Positions 7,697 through 10,454 of a DNA stretch of 10,454 bases are shown here, one piece after another. A model generated the notes under the pieces. That model saw only the letters and a list, made by a program, of their open reading frames with translations, was not told the origin of the DNA and ran no database searches. The stretch is from a bacterium. GTDB lineage: Bacteria; Ratteibacteria; UBA8468; B48-G9; DTJG01. The position numbers were made by a program, and so were the translations under genes. Positions within the stretch are counted from its first letter, which is position 1. Each line of letters opens with the position of its first letter. Location of the stretch: assembly GCA_026418655.1 (NCBI GenBank), contig JAOAAW010000160.1, forward strand, positions 1 to 10,454, in the 5' to 3' direction.

Positions 7697-10095
7697 TTAA
7701 ACCTATTCCGCCGGAGAAAGCAAGGGCTGTGTGTAATCTTGATTGGCTTGATTTTGAAACCACGCAAACTGTTCCACCCATTGAGGGAATAATCGGACAG
7801 GAGCGAGCAGCAAGAGCCCTTGAATTCGGGCTTCAGATGGAACAGGATGGTTATAATATTTATGTTTCAGGATTACCGGGCAGCGGAAGGACAACCTCTG
7901 TTGAATCAGCGGTACGAAAGATTGCAAAAAAAAGACCAACACCAGACGATTGGTGCTATGTTTATAATTTTTCAGAACCTGACAATCCAAAATATCTCAG
8001 GTTTCCACCTGGAAGAGCAGAGGTTTTTAGAAAGGATATGGAGAGATTGATTGAAGAATTAAAAATAGACCTTCCGAGGGCATTTGAAAGCAAGATTTAT
8101 GAAGAACAGAGAAACAGTATTGTCAGGAAATTTCAGAGAGTTAAAGAAGATATTGTTGCCCAGCTTGAAGAAAAAGCAAGAAATGCTTCATTTGCATTGA
8201 AGCACACTCCATCTGGTTTTGTTTTCATACCCATGGTTGAAGGAAAGCCTCTTACTGAAGAAGATATGGAAAAGCTGACAGAAGAGGCGAAGAAAGAAAT
8301 AAAAACAAAAGAGGAAATTCTGGTCAGTGAGCTGAGTGAAGCGCTTAGAGAAATCAGGCAGGCAGATAAAGCAACGAGGGAGGAATTGCAGAAATTGGAG
8401 CATGAGACAACATTGTTTACTGTCAGTCCGAGAATAAATGAATTGAAGGAGAAGTATGCAGAGTTTCCTGATGTAATTAAATACCTTGATGAAGTCCAGC
8501 AGGATATTGTTGAAAATCCTGGCAATTTTGAAGAAAAAAGAGAAATTGAATTTTTACCGGGCTTGAAACTGCCCGCAAAAGAAAGTCAATTGTACAAATA
8601 TCAGGTGAATGTTCTTATTGATAATAGCAAATTGAATGGTGCACCTGTTGTGAAAGAGACCCAGCCAACCTGCTATAATCTTACTGGAAGAATTGAATAC
8701 AGACCCACGCTTGGCGCAATGTTTACTGACTTTACAATGATAAAACCAGGTGCTCTCCATAAGGCAAATGGCGGTTTTTTGATACTCAATGTCCTTGATG
8801 TTTTAAGAAACTATTTTGCATGGGATGCTCTGAAGAGGACAATTAAAAACAAGGACATAAGAATAGAAGATATCAACGAACAATTCAGAATAATCAATAC
8901 ACCAACCCTCAAACCGCAGCCAATACCTGCGAATGTAAAGATTATACTGATTGGGAGTCCTTTGATTTATTATCTTCTCTATGCCTATGACGAGGACTTT
9001 GAAAAACTTTTTAAGGTGAGGGTTGACTTCAGTTCACTGATGGATAGAAACAGGGAAGGGGTGAACGAATATGCAGGATTTATCAGTAAAAGGGTGAAGG
9101 ATGATAACCTGCGTCCTTTTCACAGGGAAGCAGTTGCAAAGGTTGTTGAGTATGGCTCAAGGATTGTTGAAGACCAGAAAAAACTTTCCACAAGATTCAT
9201 GGAGATATCAGATTTGTTAAGAGAAGCAAACTATTGGGCAGGAGTTGATTCTTCAGATATTGTAAAAAAGGAACATGTTCAGAAAGCCATTGAGGAAAAA
9301 GTATACAGGTCAAACCTCATTGAAAAAAGAATTGAAGAATTGATGAGAGATGGAATAATAATGGTTGACACAGATGGTGAAAAGGTAGGTCAGATAAATG
9401 GTTTAAGTGTTCTTACTCTTGGAGACTATCAATTCGGGAAGCCATCAAGGATTACTGCAAGTGTATCTCTTGGTAAAGGTGGACCTGTGCATATAGACAG
9501 AGAAGTTAAGATGACAGGTACAATACACAATAAGGGATTTTTAATTCTGAAGGGACTGCTTGCAGAAAAATTCGGGAAAAATTTTCCGCTTTCTTTTTCT
9601 GCCACAATCTGTTTTGAACAGGTTTATGAAGAAATTGAGGGAGACAGTGCTTCATCCACTGAATATTATGCCCTGATTTCTGGAATTTCAGGGATACCAC
9701 TTAAACAGGGAATTGCTGTTACAGGTTCAATCAACCAGAAAGGAGAAGTCCAGCCCATCGGCGGAGTAAATGAAAAGATTGAAGGGTTTTATTCACTGTG
9801 CAAAATAAAAGGACTTACAGGAAATCAGGGAGTTATAATTCCTGAAAAAAATCTCAGCCATTTGATGTTGAAAGAAGAAGTTGTTGAAGCAATAGAAAAA
9901 GGAAAGTTTCATGTCTGGGCAGTTAAGGATGTTGACGAAGGTATTGAAATTCTTACAGGACTTCCTGCTGGAAAACTGGATAAAAATGGTTCATACCCAG
10001 AAGGCACAGTTAATTACGTAGTCAACCAAAAGCTGATGGAGTTTGCCAGAAGAGCAAAGGAAATAGAAAAACAGTTAAAATCCGAAACCGGGTAG
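7690..10095 (+). CDS. Lon-like ATP-dependent protease (AAA_32-type ATPase plus Lon proteolytic domain)
   Basis: The product has 801 residues. AAGGAG stands 7 bases before the ATG. Layout: an N-terminal nucleotide-binding segment with P-loop GLPGSGRTT (61-69); a long charged coiled-coil insertion at about 130-260; an ATPase core with TGRIEYRPTLGAMFTDFTMIKPGALHKANGGFLIL (Walker-B-like stretch at 357-370), FAWDALKRTIKNKDIRIE and a sensor-like IILIGSP; then the Lon protease domain (about 567-775). The catalytic dyad is Ser653 (EGDSASS) and Lys696 (VNEKIEGFY), 43 residues apart, the same spacing as Ser679-Lys722 of E. coli Lon. It lacks the Lon substrate-binding N-domain and membrane segments, so it is neither classical Lon nor archaeal LonB. 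It probably degrades damaged or regulatory proteins in the cytoplasm. The P-loop lysine is Arg67 and the Walker-B acidic residue is not in standard form; from memory both occur in this subfamily. It is transcribed divergently from the dehydrogenase. Confidence 0.94.
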   Translation: MPIKPIPPEKARAVCNLDWLDFETTQTVPPIEGIIGQERAARALEFGLQMEQDGYNIYVSGLPGSGRTTSVESAVRKIAKKRPTPDDWCYVYNFSEPDNPKYLRFPPGRAEVFRKDMERLIEELKIDLPRAFESKIYEEQRNSIVRKFQRVKEDIVAQLEEKARNASFALKHTPSGFVFIPMVEGKPLTEEDMEKLTEEAKKEIKTKEEILVSELSEALREIRQADKATREELQKLEHETTLFTVSPRINELKEKYAEFPDVIKYLDEVQQDIVENPGNFEEKREIEFLPGLKLPAKESQLYKYQVNVLIDNSKLNGAPVVKETQPTCYNLTGRIEYRPTLGAMFTDFTMIKPGALHKANGGFLILNVLDVLRNYFAWDALKRTIKNKDIRIEDINEQFRIINTPTLKPQPIPANVKIILIGSPLIYYLLYAYDEDFEKLFKVRVDFSSLMDRNREGVNEYAGFISKRVKDDNLRPFHREAVAKVVEYGSRIVEDQKKLSTRFMEISDLLREANYWAGVDSSDIVKKEHVQKAIEEKVYRSNLIEKRIEELMRDGIIMVDTDGEKVGQINGLSVLTLGDYQFGKPSRITASVSLGKGGPVHIDREVKMTGTIHNKGFLILKGLLAEKFGKNFPLSFSATICFEQVYEEIEGDSASSTEYYALISGISGIPLKQGIAVTGSINQKGEVQPIGGVNEKIEGFYSLCKIKGLTGNQGVIIPEKNLSHLMLKEEVVEAIEKGKFHVWAVKDVDEGIEILTGLPAGKLDKNGSYPEGTVNYVVNQKLMEFARRAKEIEKQLKSETG

Positions 10096-10133
10096 CTATC
10101 GCTTTTTCCAGCCACCATTAACCAGGAAACCTT
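10096..10133. other. Short gap between convergent genes
   Basis: These 38 bases separate the protease stop from the stop of the convergent LamG gene. I looked for a shared bidirectional terminator and found only 3-4 bp stems (such as AGG-AAA-CCT followed by TTT), too weak to call. Termination may lie inside the flanking genes or be factor-dependent. Confidence 0.5.
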
Positions 10134-10454
10134 TTAATTGGGTTTACCCATTTCGTAATGTGCCTTTATCTCAGAAGGTGGTAGCTCCCGTTTGAAAACA
10201 GCAAGCTCATCCATATGACCGATAAAGAAATCACTGGTTGTCCTTACATTTCTTCCAACATTAATCTCTGTATTGTAATAATTATACGGTATCTGTGGAG
10301 CGACATCAAATAGCATTCTGTTTACTTCAACTCCATTCTGATAAAGTATAAATCTTCTTGATGGAGAATCCCAGGTAAATGCAATGTGTTCCCATTGACC
10401 TGGAACAAGGGCACGGCCGGAAAGATATCTTGGTCCAGCAGTATAACACAAAGC
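10134..10454 (-). CDS. LamG/concanavalin A-like lectin domain, C-terminal end (N-terminus beyond the window)
   Basis: The frame is open to the right edge, with 106 residues visible before the TAA. There is no ribosome site and no ATG at the edge, so this is the tail of a longer gene. The sequence follows the LamG/laminin-G pattern of bacterial surface proteins: PGQWEHIAFTWD, RRFILYQNGVEV, TEINVGRN, then FFIGHMDELAVFKRELPPSEIKAHYE, which ends about 5 residues before the stop. Such domains form a beta sandwich and usually bind glycans or other proteins outside the cell. The domain closes the protein, and no dockerin-like tail like that of the propeller proteins follows it. It converges on the protease gene. 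Enzyme or adhesin modules may lie in the unseen N-terminal part. Confidence 0.85.
   Translation of the reverse strand, partial: ALCYTAGPRYLSGRALVPGQWEHIAFTWDSPSRRFILYQNGVEVNRMLFDVAPQIPYNYYNTEINVGRNVRTTSDFFIGHMDELAVFKRELPPSEIKAHYEMGKPN

Noticed and set aside
8133..8525. Open frame of 130 codons on the minus strand inside the protease gene
   Set aside because: It lies wholly antisense to the coiled-coil region of the protease; its serine- and phenylalanine-rich composition is what antisense of E/K-rich codons gives, and it has no recognisable domain.
10081..10150. Bidirectional terminator between the protease and LamG genes
   Set aside because: The visible stems (AGG-AAA-CCT; TGGGT-AA-ACCCA) are 3-5 bp with tiny loops or lie in coding sequence, and there is no GC-rich hairpin plus T-run.

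Overview
This is an AT-rich bacterial window with seven protein genes, two of them cut by the window edges. No RNA gene, insertion sequence, CRISPR array or integration scar is visible. The mix suggests a low-GC anaerobe: a Rex redox sensor beside a zinc alcohol dehydrogenase, a Lon-like protease, and large secreted beta-propeller proteins with dockerin-like tails. Tails of this W/LL/FWA..GY kind remind me of proteins from uncultivated phyla such as Omnitrophota and relatives. That placement rests on memory only, and the phylum cannot be fixed from the sequence.

Minus strand, read from 7630 down to 1. A medium-chain zinc-dependent alcohol/polyol dehydrogenase (7630-6590) is followed after one base by rex (6588-5926). 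These look like one coupled unit. After a 36-bp gap come two large paralogous secreted TolB/PD40-type propeller proteins (5889-3493 and 3508-1079), which overlap each other by 16 bp. Twenty-two bases later a third secreted protein starts at 1056 and runs off the left edge. A near-consensus promoter (TTGACA, 17-bp spacer, TAAAAT) lies across the end of rex. The secreted trio therefore probably has its own start of transcription and need not follow the dehydrogenase-rex unit.

Plus strand, 7690-10095. A complete Lon-like ATP-dependent protease of the AAA_32 type is divergent from the dehydrogenase. The 59-bp gap between them holds promoter-like elements for both directions and a perfect 6-2-6 inverted repeat between them, a plausible shared operator.

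Right edge. The C-terminal end of a LamG/concanavalin-like protein on the minus strand (10454-10134) converges on the protease gene, with 38 bp between.

Functionally the window splits into a cytoplasmic part (redox sensing, NAD-linked oxidation, protein quality control) and an extracytoplasmic part (two propellers, one BACON/FnIII protein, one LamG protein). The most interesting element is the secreted trio. All three proteins appear to share one beta-sandwich-like module. The two propellers end in an EF-hand-containing, dockerin-like tail that could act as an assembly or anchoring tag. I found no clear defence or mobile system.
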